64,000 bases of DNA from Bog-473 sp963807675 (GTDB lineage Bacteria > Actinomycetota > Acidimicrobiia > Acidimicrobiales > RAAP-2), in assembly GCA_963807675.1 (NCBI GenBank), contig CAWECP010000013.1, positions 248,001 through 312,000 of the forward strand, read 5' to 3'. This document shows, piece by piece, positions 38,692 through 47,903 of the stretch (position 1 is the first letter of the stretch; the number at the start of each line of letters is the position of its first letter). The position numbers were made by a program, and so were the translations under genes. Below the pieces are notes generated by a model. It saw only the letters and a list, made by a program, of their open reading frames with translations, had not been told where the DNA came from and searched no databases.

Positions 38692-39471
38692 GTGCCACTC
38701 CATGTCGAGATGCGTGGCGACGGCCCGCCGCTGGTGTTGTTGCACGGCTTCACCCAGACCGGACGCCTCTGGGGCTCCTTCGGCGAACGGCTGGCGCAGT
38801 CGCACACGCTCGTCGCTCTCGATCTTGCCGGCCATGCCGGATCCGACACGTTGCGAGCCGATCTGCCGACGACCGCGGCCATGGTGGCCGACGCCGTCCG
38901 GGACACCGTCGGGGACGCGCGCTGCGACGTGCTCGGCTATTCCCTGGGGGCGCGGGTGGCGCTGCACGTGATGACGGGGACGGACCTGGCGCCGTCGGTC
39001 GCTCATGTCGTCTGCATCGGCGTCACCGCTGGCATGGAGGACCCGGCCGAGCGTGAGCGCCGCCGTGCGGCCGACGAGGCCGCGGCGGACGCATTGGAGA
39101 CGTCGGGCGACGTGGACGGCTTCCTGGACTCCTGGCTCGCCGGTCCCCTCTTCGAGCGGTTGGGAGATGCCGCGGACCGGGCCGAGCGGCGGCGCAACAG
39201 CGCGCCCGGACTGGCCTCGAGCCTGCGCCTGTGCGGGACGGGGACCCAGGAGCCGTTGTGGGGGCGACTGGGGGAGCTCGGCTGCCCCGTCCTGGCGCTC
39301 GCCGGCACCGACGACACCCGGTTCGCCGCACAGGCCATGCGGGTGGCACGGCTCGCGCCTCGCGGCGTGGCGTCGCTCGTGCCGGGCGGAGGGCACGCCG
39401 TCCACCTGGCCCAGCCCGAGCACACCTGGCGGCTGGTCGAGCACTGGCTCAGTGCCGTCGATTCCGACTGA
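38692..39471 (+). CDS. menH: MenH-like alpha/beta hydrolase (SHCHC synthase)
   Basis: A 259-residue alpha/beta hydrolase that likely eliminates pyruvate from SEPHCHC to give SHCHC. Oxyanion region LVLLHGFTQTGRLWG; nucleophile elbow LGYSLGARVAL with Ser; catalytic His in GGGHAVHLAQPEHTW. The company of menD and menA supports MenH over other hydrolases. The GTG at 38692 is nearly superposed on the menD start; an ATG at 38710 is an alternative beginning closer to the first strand. Confidence 0.85.
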   Translation: MPLHVEMRGDGPPLVLLHGFTQTGRLWGSFGERLAQSHTLVALDLAGHAGSDTLRADLPTTAAMVADAVRDTVGDARCDVLGYSLGARVALHVMTGTDLAPSVAHVVCIGVTAGMEDPAERERRRAADEAAADALETSGDVDGFLDSWLAGPLFERLGDAADRAERRRNSAPGLASSLRLCGTGTQEPLWGRLGELGCPVLALAGTDDTRFAAQAMRVARLAPRGVASLVPGGGHAVHLAQPEHTWRLVEHWLSAVDSD

Positions 39472-39477
39472 CACGGC

Positions 39478-40461
39478 TCAGATGAGCAGACCGACGGTCA
39501 GCAGGGCGCCGGCCACGATCTGCAGGCGGGCCGTGGCGCCGAGGAGCGGCAGGAGCGCCCGACCTTCGCGATCGCCCAGGGCCAGCCGCAGCGGGTAGAG
39601 CGCCAACGGCAGGGCCGCCAGGGTCAGCAGCGCCCAGGCGGTGTAGTGGGCCAGGACGCCGATGCCGACCGCGGTGGCCATGAGGGTGCCGCAGAAGACC
39701 GTGCCGGCGGCGCGGCGCCCCAGCCGGGTGGCCAGCGTCCTCTTCCCCGCGTCGGTGTCGGTGGCGATGTCGCGCATGTTGTTGGCCTGCAGGAGCGCCG
39801 TCGCCAGGAGTCCCACGGGCACGCCCGCCCACAGCGCAAAGGCCCAGTTGAACGAGTACGAGTAGAGGTGGCCGCCGATCGAGTTGATGAAGGGCGCGTG
39901 CTGCACGTAGGCCGAGCCGGCCGTGGCCACCAGCCCGAAGAACACGAACACGAAGAGCTCACCCAACCCCAGGTACCCGTACGGCCGGGGCCCTCCCGTG
40001 TAGGCCCAGCCCGCCAGGCCGCACACGAGGCCGATCGGGAGGAGCCACCACGTGACCCGGGCGGCCAGAACCAGGCCGGCCAGACCGGCCACGCCGAAAG
40101 ACGCCAGCGCGGCCATCTTGACCTGGCGCACCGTGGCGAGACCGCTGGCCACCAGACGCGCCGGGCCGACCCGTACCTCGTCCGTCCCGCGTACGCCGTC
40201 GGCGTAATCATTGACGAAATTGGTCCCGATCTGGATGCCCAGAGCGACCACGAGGGCCAGCAGCGCGTTGAGCCACGAGACCTCGCGCACGAAAAGGCCG
40301 CAAATCGTGGCGTGGCAGGCGCTCGTCAACTGCGGCGTGGTGAGCACGTACCGCCCGCTCGACTGGTAGCCGGCCGCGGTGCCCACGGCCACCGGGACGA
40401 CCGCGGCCGGCAGCGTGCGCGGGCGCGCACCCGCGATCCATGTCTTGAAGGGCGGGCTCAC
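39478..40461 (-). CDS. menA: 1,4-dihydroxy-2-naphthoate prenyltransferase
   Basis: A 327-residue UbiA-family integral membrane enzyme attaching the prenyl chain to DHNA to form demethylmenaquinone. Two Asp-rich motifs: NFVNDYADGVRGTDE and NNMRDIATDTDAGKRTLATR. Eight to nine hydrophobic helices are visible, for example WLNALLALVVALGIQIG. GTG 40461 fits the FKTWIAGARPRTLPAAVVPV N-terminus of MenA. It is convergent with menH (6 bp apart) and divergent from menE. Confidence 0.95.
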   Translation of the reverse strand: MSPPFKTWIAGARPRTLPAAVVPVAVGTAAGYQSSGRYVLTTPQLTSACHATICGLFVREVSWLNALLALVVALGIQIGTNFVNDYADGVRGTDEVRVGPARLVASGLATVRQVKMAALASFGVAGLAGLVLAARVTWWLLPIGLVCGLAGWAYTGGPRPYGYLGLGELFVFVFFGLVATAGSAYVQHAPFINSIGGHLYSYSFNWAFALWAGVPVGLLATALLQANNMRDIATDTDAGKRTLATRLGRRAAGTVFCGTLMATAVGIGVLAHYTAWALLTLAALPLALYPLRLALGDREGRALLPLLGATARLQIVAGALLTVGLLI

Positions 40462-40530
40462 GGACGGCGCAAGAGCCTGGGCAGGCCGGGTGCCGGGTGC
40501 GTTCGGGTGACCTCGGTGAGCACGGCGCCC

Positions 40531-40536
40531 TACGCT
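40531..40536 (+). promoter_or_regulatory. TAnnnT -10 box (leaderless) of menE
   Basis: Reads TACGCT and ends 8 nt before GTG 40545. Identical in sequence to the box before 31535. Confidence 0.45.
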
Positions 40537-40544
40537 ACTGGCCG

Positions 40545-41728
40545 GTGCCCGAGCTCGTCGCACTCGACCTCCCTGGTGGGAAGGGGTTTGTCGACGCCCT
40601 GCGGGCTATTTGGGATACCGGCGACGCCGCGGCGCCGCTCGATCCGCGGCTCCCCGCCACCGCCCGGCGAGTCATGCTCGATGCGCTGCGGCCGACTCGC
40701 ATCGTCGGCTCCGACGGGTATCAACACGCCCTGCCCGACGGGACGCCCGTCGAGAACGGCGATGCGCTCGTCGTGGCCACGTCCGGCACGTCTGGCCAGC
40801 CGAAGGGCGTCGTGCTCACGCGTGCCGCCGTCGAGGCGTCGGCACGGGCGACTTCGGATCGACTCGCCGTCGACCCGACGCGCCACACGTGGCTGGCCTG
40901 TCTGCCCCTGGCGCACATCGGCGGCCTCGCCGTCGTGACACGCGCCATCGTCACCGACACCCCACTGGTCGTGCTGCCCGGGTTCGAGGCCGAGGTCGTC
41001 GAGGAGACGGGCCGCAGCGGGCGGGCCACCCACGTCTCCCTGGTGGCCACGGCGCTGCAGCGACTCGACCCGTCCGTGTTCGCCTGTGTGCTGCTGGGTG
41101 GGAGCAAGGCGCCCGACACATTGCCGGCGAACGTGGTCGCGACGTACGGCATGACCGAGACGGGCTCGGGGGTGGTCTACGACGGTCTGCCCCTCGAGGG
41201 CGTCGAGCTGGCACTGCGGGCGGTCCGGGGCGCGTCGGCCTGGCCTCGAGACGGTGAGGACGGCGAGATCCTCGTCCGGGCGCCGACGCTCCTCCGCTGC
41301 TATCGCGACGGGAGCGACGGACGGGTGCGCGGTCCCGACGGCAGGGAGGACTGGTTCGCCACCGGCGACGCCGGCCGTCTCGGTTCGACGGGCGGTTGGC
41401 CGTCGCGGGCCGCATGGACGATGTCATCACGACGGGGGCGGAGAAGGTCTGGCCCGACACCGTCGAGCGTGTCCTGATGTCGCATCCGGGCGTGGCCGAC
41501 GTGGCCGTCTGGAAGCGCGCCGACCCCGAATGGGGCGAGCGGGTGGTCGCGTGGGTGGTGCCGACAGACGACGTGCCGTCGCTCGAGGACCTCCGCCAGA
41601 TCGTCGCCGAGTCGATCGCACCCTGGGCGGCTCCCAAAGAGTTGGTCATTGTGGACGATCTTCCTCGGACCGCGGCCGGGAAGGTACGCCGGCGCGCGCT
41701 GGAGGCGCCCCGGGAACTAGGGCACTGA
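40545..41728 (+). CDS. menE: o-succinylbenzoate-CoA ligase, with an apparent frameshift
   Basis: An ANL-superfamily ligase that activates OSB with CoA. Adenylation motifs: VVATSGTSGQPKGVVLTRAA, TYGMTETGSGVVYDG and DWFATGDAGRLG. The frame then breaks at about 41378-41384; the rest (FDGRLAVAGRMDDVITTGAE to DLPRTAAGKVRRRAL, with the catalytic Lys of the C-terminal subdomain) is in another frame. The span is one base short of a whole number of codons, so one lost base restores about 394 residues. Short for an ANL enzyme but normal for actinobacterial MenE. Convergent with the ECF41 gene, overlapping by 12 bp. Confidence 0.85.
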
Positions 41729-42640
41729 ACCACCACCGCCTTGTGCGCCGGCGTCGGCAGGGGTGCTTCCGCCGCCAAGCAGCTGCTCGCTCAAACGCGC
41801 CAGCTTGTCGGGATTGCTGACGGACCGCACGCCCACGATGAGCCCGTCCAAGATGTCGAGCACGAGTGCCGCCACGACGACGCGGCCGTCGACGAACACG
41901 GTGGCCGGCTGGCCGTTGAGGACCGTGGCGCGGGGCTGGCCCTGGATCTTCTTGGCCACGTGGATCAGGAACCGCGAGCTGCGTTGTGGCCCCACGATCG
42001 GGCGCAAAGCCGCCCGGACCTTGCCGCCACCGTCGGTCCAGACGACCACGTCGTCGGAGAGCATGTCGAGCAATGCCGACAGGTCGCCGGTGCCGCAGGC
42101 CACCAGGAAGCGGTCGCTCAGCTCTCGACCGTGGCGTAGGTCGGCGTCGAAGCGCTGGCGGCGCATGTCGACCCGTTGCCGAGCGCGGACGCCCAGCTGA
42201 CGGCAGGCGGGCGCCGAACGGCCGAGTGACTGCGCCACCTCCTCGAAGGTGTAGCCGAAGACGTCGTGCAGGAGATAGACGGCACGCTCGGGCGGTGTCA
42301 GCTCCTCGAGCAGCACCAGGAAGGCGAGCGAGAGGGTGTCCGCCTGCTCGGCCGCCGAGACGTCGTCGACGACGACTGGCTCGGGCAGCCACGGCCCGGT
42401 GTAGGTCACGCGCTTGGCGCGGGCTGAGTCGAGCTGGTCGATGCAGAGCCGCGTCACGACGGTGACCAGGTACGCGCGCACGGACCGCACCGGCTCACCA
42501 CCACGTCCCAGCCATCGCACGCCGGCCTCCTGCACCATGTCCTCGGCGTCGGCTGCGCTGCCCAACATGCGGTACGCAATCCCGAACAGGAGGCCACGCC
42601 ACTCCTCGAATGCGGCCGCGTCGGCCTCACGGTCAGGCAA
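41717..42640 (-). CDS. ECF41-type sigma factor with C-terminal SnoaL-like domain
   Basis: An extracytoplasmic-function sigma factor, about 307 residues. Sigma2: LFGIAYRMLGSAADAEDMVQ; sigma4: LTPPERAVYLLHDVFGYTFE. ECF41 hallmarks are all present: the linker motif WLPEP, the extension motif DGGGK (WTDGGGKVRAAL) and NPDKL near the C-terminus, in a SnoaL-like domain that controls activity in place of an anti-sigma factor. Start is uncertain: TTG 42640 overlaps the upstream stop by 8 bp (as pyrB-pyrC), GTG 42673 and GTG 42688 are alternatives. It lies directly downstream of its usual partner gene, a carboxymuconolactone decarboxylase. Confidence 0.92.
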   Translation of the reverse strand: MPDREADAAAFEEWRGLLFGIAYRMLGSAADAEDMVQEAGVRWLGRGGEPVRSVRAYLVTVVTRLCIDQLDSARAKRVTYTGPWLPEPVVVDDVSAAEQADTLSLAFLVLLEELTPPERAVYLLHDVFGYTFEEVAQSLGRSAPACRQLGVRARQRVDMRRQRFDADLRHGRELSDRFLVACGTGDLSALLDMLSDDVVVWTDGGGKVRAALRPIVGPQRSSRFLIHVAKKIQGQPRATVLNGQPATVFVDGRVVVAALVLDILDGLIVGVRSVSNPDKLARLSEQLLGGGSTPADAGAQGGGGSVP

Positions 42641-43226
42641 CAGTGTCCACGTCCGCCGTCGGCTCGCCGTCACGGCCCGGGATCCCACACGAATCCGAGA
42701 ACCCCTGGCTGCGCAGGCCGAGACCGGCGTTGAAGCGCGAGCGGAAGTTCTCCAACGCCACCCAGGCGGCCAACTCGACGAACTCGGCGTCGCTCAGGTG
42801 GACCCGCACCCGGGTGGCCAGCTCGTCGGACACCTCGGCCGGGCAACCGGTGGCCGTCTCGGCGTACTCCAGCACGGCCCGCTCACGCTCGTCGAAGAGG
42901 TCGCTCTCCCGCCATTCGGTCACGGCGCGGACCTTGGCCGGGTCGATGCCGTCGTGCATGCCCTCGTAGTACCCGAAGTCGATGCACCAGGAGCAGCCGA
43001 TGCGTGTGCTCGTCACCTGCAGCGCCAACCAGCGCAACGTCGGGTCCAGTTTCTTCCAGCCCAACTGGACCGCCGTCTCCAGGCTGCCCATGGCGACCAG
43101 CACGCCTGAGTGGTGGGCCGCGGCCGCCGTCGGCTCGACCATCTGCCCGAAGCGGCGGTGCGTGTAGCGGCGGGCCAGTCGGGGGACGACGCCCTTGGGT
43201 TCCTCGAGCAGCGGGACATGGGCCAC
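42633..43226 (-). CDS. carboxymuconolactone decarboxylase / AhpD-like protein (ECF41 partner)
   Basis: A 197-residue all-helical protein with a CxxC redox pair in TRIGCSWCIDFGYYEG (about residue 77), followed by a KVRAVTEWRESDLFDERERA helix typical of this family. Members act as peroxidase-linked thiol proteins or decarboxylases. In ECF41 loci such a gene is the normal single target of the sigma factor. GTG 43226 has AGGAAGG about 9 nt upstream. An ECF41-type promoter lies 67-93 bp upstream. The last 8-56 bp overlap the sigma gene start, so the pair is one unit. Confidence 0.88.
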   Translation of the reverse strand: MAHVPLLEEPKGVVPRLARRYTHRRFGQMVEPTAAAAHHSGVLVAMGSLETAVQLGWKKLDPTLRWLALQVTSTRIGCSWCIDFGYYEGMHDGIDPAKVRAVTEWRESDLFDERERAVLEYAETATGCPAEVSDELATRVRVHLSDAEFVELAAWVALENFRSRFNAGLGLRSQGFSDSCGIPGRDGEPTADVDTVA

Positions 43227-43292
43227 GGCGGACCACCTTCCTCTCGTCTTCGCTTGCTTACCTCTTCACCCTTGCGACGGGTTCACCCTTGA

Positions 43293-43319
43293 GACGGGAC
43301 AGCATCCGTTTCTGTGACA
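43293..43319 (-). promoter_or_regulatory. ECF41 promoter (TGTCACA-N16-CGTC)
   Basis: On the minus strand, TGTCACA (43313-43319) is followed by a 16-nt spacer and CGTC (43293-43296). This matches the promoter signature known for ECF41 targets, and it sits ahead of the carboxymuconolactone decarboxylase gene just as in studied ECF41 systems. It implies that the sigma factor drives its own two-gene operon. Seen directly; activity inferred. Confidence 0.8.
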
Positions 43320-43338
43320 GGCCCTACGGACAGGCCCC

Positions 43339-44109
43339 TCAGCCCACGCCGCCCGAGGGCTTGGTCGTGGTACCGCCGTCGACCACGAACGTGTTCCCGG
43401 TCACCCACGACGCGGCGTCCGAGGCCAGGAACAGGGCGGCCGTGGCGACGTCGTCGGGCACGCCGAGGCGCTGCAGAGGAATGTGGGCCGCGATGCGCTC
43501 CTCGCCGGGCCCTTCCCACAGCGCGGCCGCCAGCTTCGTCTTGACCAGCCCAGGCGCCAAGGCGTTGACCCGCACGTCGGGAGCCAGCTCGAACGCCAGC
43601 TGTCGCGTGATGTGCAGCACGGCCGCCTTGGTCACGTTGTACCAGCCGATGTTCGGTTCGACGCCGAGGCCCCCGACCGAGGCGACGTTGATGACCGACC
43701 CGGCGAGCCCGGCGCGTACGGCGGCGGCCGTCCAGAGCAACACGGACAGCTGGTTGACCTCGAAGGTCTTCTGGGCGCGGACGACGTCGATGTCGATCAT
43801 GGGGCCGAAGTAGGGGTTCGTGCCGGCATTGTTGACCAGGATGTCGATCGCGCCGAAGCGGGCCACCGTGTCCGCCACGCACGCCTCGGCCTCCTCGGGG
43901 CGGCCGACATGGGCAGGGCGCCAGGCCACGTGGTCCTCGGACGCACCCTGGCCCACCAGCTCGGCAGCGGCCCGGGCCAGATCCTCGGCCGTCCGGGAGC
44001 TGATCATGACGTTGGCGCCGGCCTGGACGAACCGCTCGGCGATGGCCAGCCCGATGCCCCGGCTACCCCCGGTGATCAGCGCTGTCTTGCCCGTGAGTTC
44101 AAGCTCCAT
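43339..44109 (-). CDS. short-chain dehydrogenase/reductase
   Basis: A 256-residue classical SDR. Cofactor motif ALITGGSRGIGLAIAERF with an Arg after the second Gly (NADP-leaning), NNAG at about residue 93, catalytic Ser in NVASVGGLG and YxxxK in IGWYNVTKAAVLH. The C-terminal WVTGNTFVVDGG is typical of 3-oxoacyl-ACP reductase or alcohol dehydrogenase-like members. Substrate unknown. Divergent from the YyaL gene. It lies upstream of the ECF41 pair on the same strand, but a separate promoter intervenes. Confidence 0.88.
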   Translation of the reverse strand: MELELTGKTALITGGSRGIGLAIAERFVQAGANVMISSRTAEDLARAAAELVGQGASEDHVAWRPAHVGRPEEAEACVADTVARFGAIDILVNNAGTNPYFGPMIDIDVVRAQKTFEVNQLSVLLWTAAAVRAGLAGSVINVASVGGLGVEPNIGWYNVTKAAVLHITRQLAFELAPDVRVNALAPGLVKTKLAAALWEGPGEERIAAHIPLQRLGVPDDVATAALFLASDAASWVTGNTFVVDGGTTTKPSGGVG

Positions 44110-44169
44110 GGCCCGAGCCTTGCACGGGCAGTGCGGAGTGCGGGGTGGGGCCTTTCGTGCGTGGCGCCG

Positions 44170-44175
44170 TAGCAT
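44170..44175 (+). promoter_or_regulatory. TAnnnT -10 box (leaderless) of the YyaL gene
   Basis: Reads TAGCAT and ends 7 nt before GTG 44183. The same hexamer precedes the Rrf2 gene at 54120. Confidence 0.45.
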
Positions 44176-44182
44176 CGCTGCC

Positions 44183-46238
44183 GTGAACCATCTGGGCGAC
44201 GAGACCAGCCCTTACCTGCGACAGCACGCCGAGAACCCCGTGGAGTGGTTCCCCTGGGGCGACGAGGCGCTGCGGCGAGCCCGGGAAGAGGACAAGCCCA
44301 TCTTCCTCTCCATCGGCTACGCCTCGTGCCACTGGTGCCATGTGATGGCCCACGAGAGTTTCGAGGACCCGGCGACGGCGTCCGACCTGGCCAAGTGGTT
44401 CGTCTCGGTCAAAGTGGACCGGGAGGAGCGGCCGGACCTCGACGCCGTCTACATGGCGGCCACGCAGGCCCTGACCGGCTCTGGTGGTTGGCCGATGTCC
44501 GTGTTTTGCACGCCCGACGGCCGACCCTTCTATGCCGGAACGTACTTCCCGCCCGTAGAGCGGCATGGCATGCCGGCGTTCCGTCGGGTGCTGCAAGCGC
44601 TGGGGGAGGCGTGGGTCGATGAGCGTGACCAGGTGTTGGCACAGGCCGACGCGCTGGCCGACGCCGTGCGGAAGGAGATGAGGCTGGCCGAGTCCTTAGG
44701 CGAGGCAGAGGAGGTCACACGCCTCGACTCGGACGGACTGATCGTCCCAGGAGCCGTCGAGCCGGTCGATGCCGACGCGCTGGTGGGGCAGGTGGTGAAC
44801 GGACTCGCCGCCGGCTTCGACCCGCAGTGGGGTGGCTTCGGGCCGGCGCCCAAGTTCCCGCGGCCGACACTCATCGAGTTGTGCCTACGCCAAGCTGGGC
44901 GTACCACCGGGTCCGAGGCCGATCAGGCGCGGCACATGGCCGTGCGGACACTCGATGCCATGGCCGCCGGCGGTATCTACGACCACCTGGTCGGCGGGTT
45001 CTGCCGCTACTCGACCGACGCGCGCTGGCTGGTGCCGCACTTCGAGAAGATGCTCACCGACCAGGCCCTGCTGGCCCGGGCCTATCTGCACGTGTGGCAG
45101 CTGACCGGCCGTTCCGCCTACCTGCAGGTGGTGACCGAGACCCTCGACTTCGTCCTGCGCGACCTTTCCACACCGGAGGGCGCGCTCTACTCGTCGTTCG
45201 ATGCCGACGCCGGCGGCGTCGAGGGCGCCCACGCCACCTTCACGCTCGACGAGCTACGGGCGCTGCTCCCCGACCGTCTCGTCACCGTCGCTGCCGAGTG
45301 GTACGGGATCTCCGCCCACGGCAACTGGGAGGGACGGTCCATCCCGGTGCGTGAGCTTGGTGCACCGCTCGAGCGCCCAGACGACGTCGAGGAGGCCCGC
45401 CGGATTCTGGCGGCCGCCCGGGCGCAACGGGTGCAGCCGGCGCGGGACGAGAAAGTGCTGACGGAGTGGAACGCCATGGCCGCAGCCACGCTGGCCGAGG
45501 TCGCCTCGGTCACCGGAGCTGACGAGTACGCGGCGGCGGGCCGAGGAGATCACCGAGTTCCTGTGGGTGTCCATGTACGACCGCGGCCGCCTGATGCGCA
45601 GCTGGCAGGGCGGGCGGGCCCGCCACCTTGCCGTCGCGGCCGACCACGCGTGGCTGGCGGAGGCGAGTCTGCGCCTGTCCGAGTGGACCGGCCGCGCCCT
45701 CTGGCGGGAGCGGGCACGTGTGGCCGCCGGCCAGCTGGTCGACCTGTTCTGGGACGACGGTGCGGGTGGTTTCTTCTCGACCGGTCGCGACGCTGAAGTC
45801 CTGGTGGTCCGGCCCAAGGAGTTCCTCGACGGAGCACTTCCGGCCACGAACTCAATCGCCGTCACCGCCCTCCTGCGGGTCAACGCGCTCGTCGACGACC
45901 CGAGGATCGACGAGGCCGTCGACCGCACCGTCAACCTGGCCCGTCCCCTGCTCGAGCGGCACCCGAGCGCGCTGGCCGATCTGGTGGCCGCGCTCCCCAT
46001 GTGGCGGGGACGCCACGAGATCGTCATCACCGGAGATCGGCCCGACCTGTTGGCCGAGGTGCGGCGTCACTGGCTCCCCTCGGCCGTCGTGGCCTGGGGT
46101 GAAACCGACGACGGGCCGCTCTTCGCCGGTCGCCCGTCCCAGCCCGGGCAGGCCTACGTCTGCCAGGCCCGCACCTGCAGAATGCCGGCGGGTGACGTAG
46201 GGACCCTGGCCGGTCAATTGGAAGCTCTCTCCGCATGA
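44183..46238 (+). CDS. YyaL-type thioredoxin-domain (DUF255) protein, with an apparent frameshift
   Basis: A large cytoplasmic protein (about 684 residues after correction) with an N-terminal thioredoxin-like domain, SIGYASCHWCHVMAHESF, carrying CxxC at about residue 50, and an (alpha/alpha)6-barrel-like C-terminal part (GGIYDHLVGGFCRYSTDARW, HFEKMLTDQALLARAY). Similar proteins are called spermatogenesis-associated 20/YyaL; activity is unproven. The frame is lost at a GGG run near 45537-45541 (one extra base); the continuation ITEFLWVSMYDRGRLMRSW is in the next frame to 46238. GTG 44183 is set by the TAGCAT box. Its stop overlaps the next gene's ATG. Confidence 0.82.
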
Positions 46239-47098
46239 GCGTGGACGACGCCGACACCGTCCGGGACGGGCGCGACAACGACAACGATGACGACAACGAT
46301 GACGACATCGACATCGACATCGACATCGACATCGGCAACGACAGCGGCGATGGCGATGGCGGTACTGAGGCGTCATCGACTCCCCGGCGGGACCCCACCA
46401 CGCCGACCGACGCATCGCGCCTGGCCCGCCGCTCGGCCCGACGCAAGGAGCGCGTGCCGACCGCGGGCGGCTCCACCTTGCACCTCCTCGTCCTCTCCTC
46501 GACCCGCGAAGACACGACCGTGGTCGACCTGGCCACCCGAACCGTCATGCGGGTGCGCGTGCCGTGGCCGCCGGAGCACGACCCCGACATCGGCACCTTC
46601 GACGTCGTCGAGGTGACCTTGGCCGACGACCCCGAGCGCGACGACCTGGCCCAACCGGAGGCGACCACGGTGGCTGACCTGCCGCGCCACGTCGGGACCC
46701 TGCGAGGACGCCAGCTCCGCAAGCTTCTCGAGCGGCTGGTCGCCTCGCCGGACGGCCCCTTGCTGGGGTTTCCCGGGCCGTCGGCGCCCTACTGGGAGTT
46801 CCGTGGCTTCCGCCCTTCCGTGGCCCTGATTGAGCCGACGCGCAAACCGCAGCTCATCCGCCGCCAGGCCGACGGCTCCACCTGGGTCCGCTTCGGATGG
46901 GATCGCGAGGACGTCTGGCTTCCGGTGGAGGACCGCAACGCGGCCCGCGCCCTCGACGCGGCGCGTCGCGAGCGGCTGAGCGGGAAGAGCTTGGCCTCAG
47001 CGCTCGGGTTCGAGCCGCAGTACCTCCTGGTGACGGTCAGCCCTCCACGGGACGGTCACTGTTACAAGGTGTGCGCCGCCGTGCTCCCGCGGGGTTGA
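46235..47098 (+). CDS. hypothetical protein with acidic repeat N-terminus
   Basis: A 287-residue protein of unknown function. Residues 1-50 are an extreme acidic tract of Asp with Asn, Ile and Gly (a (DI)5 run is coded by five GACATC hexamers), followed by an Arg-rich patch and then a folded domain (LHLLVLSSTREDTTVVDLAT to YWEFRGFRPSVALIEPT). No family recognised. ATG 46235 forms an ATGA overlap with the YyaL gene, so the two are cotranslated. Convergent with the next gene, 6 bp apart. Confidence 0.6.
   Translation: MSVDDADTVRDGRDNDNDDDNDDDIDIDIDIDIGNDSGDGDGGTEASSTPRRDPTTPTDASRLARRSARRKERVPTAGGSTLHLLVLSSTREDTTVVDLATRTVMRVRVPWPPEHDPDIGTFDVVEVTLADDPERDDLAQPEATTVADLPRHVGTLRGRQLRKLLERLVASPDGPLLGFPGPSAPYWEFRGFRPSVALIEPTRKPQLIRRQADGSTWVRFGWDREDVWLPVEDRNAARALDAARRERLSGKSLASALGFEPQYLLVTVSPPRDGHCYKVCAAVLPRG
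46304..46333 (+). repeat. five tandem GACATC hexamers
   Basis: A perfect (GACATC)5 run coding (Asp-Ile)5, embedded in a wider GAC/GAT/AAC low-complexity stretch from about 46274. Copy number could vary by slippage without shifting the frame, since the unit is 6 nt. Confidence 0.85.
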
Positions 47099-47104
47099 GC
47101 CAGC

Positions 47105-47776
47105 TCAGCGTCCGAGCTTGCCCCCGGCCAGGTCCTCCGCCATGGCCCAGCCGAACGCCACCAGCCGGTCGCCCTTGTCGGCGTCGAAGCCCTCGAAATG
47201 CGTCTCCACACCCGTGGGGATCTTCACCTTCGGTGCGAAGAAGTCCAGGCCACCGGCGACTGACCCGTCGCCCTTGAGGACGAAGGTGCGATCGTCGAGC
47301 TTGCTCTCGCAGCCGAAGCGCTTGGACAGGCGCCTGGCCCAGGCCCGCTCCTCGCCGGACGACTTGTGGTCCGGAAACGGCACCACGTCCTGCAGGCCGG
47401 AGAAGGCGCGGAAGCCCTCGGGCGACAGCAACCGCGTGCCCAAGAGGACGTCCTCGTCGGGGAAGGCAAGCAGGGCCCGGCGGTACTGGTCCGCCATGAT
47501 CCCCTTGAGCGCGGCCTCGGCCCGCGATGTGCGGTCGACCAGAGCCAGCCCGACCAGCAACGACGGCGTACCGCCAATCCGCTCGAGCGTGCAGAAGGAG
47601 TAGCCGCGGAGCTTGTTGCCCTCGCGGGCCTGGGTGATCAGCACCCAGGCCTCCCGCTCCTTGGAAAGGAAACCGATGTCGTAACCGGGCGGGCGGTCCG
47701 CACAGAGATCCGCCATTTCGACCAGCTCAGCGTCGCTGAGCGCAGTGCAATCCTTGGTGCTCACTACGATCGGCAT
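47105..47776 (-). CDS. conserved hypothetical protein
   Basis: A 223-residue cytoplasmic protein. The first half (LVEMADLCADRPPGYDIGF, WVLITQAREGNKLRGYSFC, SLLVGLALVDRTSRAEAALK) has the alternating strand-helix rhythm of GNAT acyltransferases but no clear acetyl-CoA motif, so that is only a guess. The second half ends with VETHFEGFDADKGDRLVAFG. ATG 47776 has a TAGACT box 6 nt upstream, consistent with leaderless expression. Standing between a convergent unknown gene and dnaE1, it gives no context clue. Confidence 0.6.
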   Translation of the reverse strand: MPIVVSTKDCTALSDAELVEMADLCADRPPGYDIGFLSKEREAWVLITQAREGNKLRGYSFCTLERIGGTPSLLVGLALVDRTSRAEAALKGIMADQYRRALLAFPDEDVLLGTRLLSPEGFRAFSGLQDVVPFPDHKSSGEERAWARRLSKRFGCESKLDDRTFVLKGDGSVAGGLDFFAPKVKIPTGVETHFEGFDADKGDRLVAFGWAMAEDLAGGKLGR

Positions 47777-47782
47777 GAGGTG

Positions 47783-47788
47783 AGTCTA
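47783..47788 (-). promoter_or_regulatory. TAnnnT -10 box (leaderless) of the 47776 gene
   Basis: Reads TAGACT on the minus strand and ends 6 nt before the ATG at 47776. Confidence 0.4.
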
Positions 47789-47903
47789 CTGGCTCTACGC
47801 AGGGCGTTCCCAACCGGGCTGCACTCCGCCCGGCTGGTGCGGGCCAAGGACCCGCTCTGAAATACCTGGTCAGAGCCTGTTTATGGTGCTGTCGTCGCCG
47901 CTC

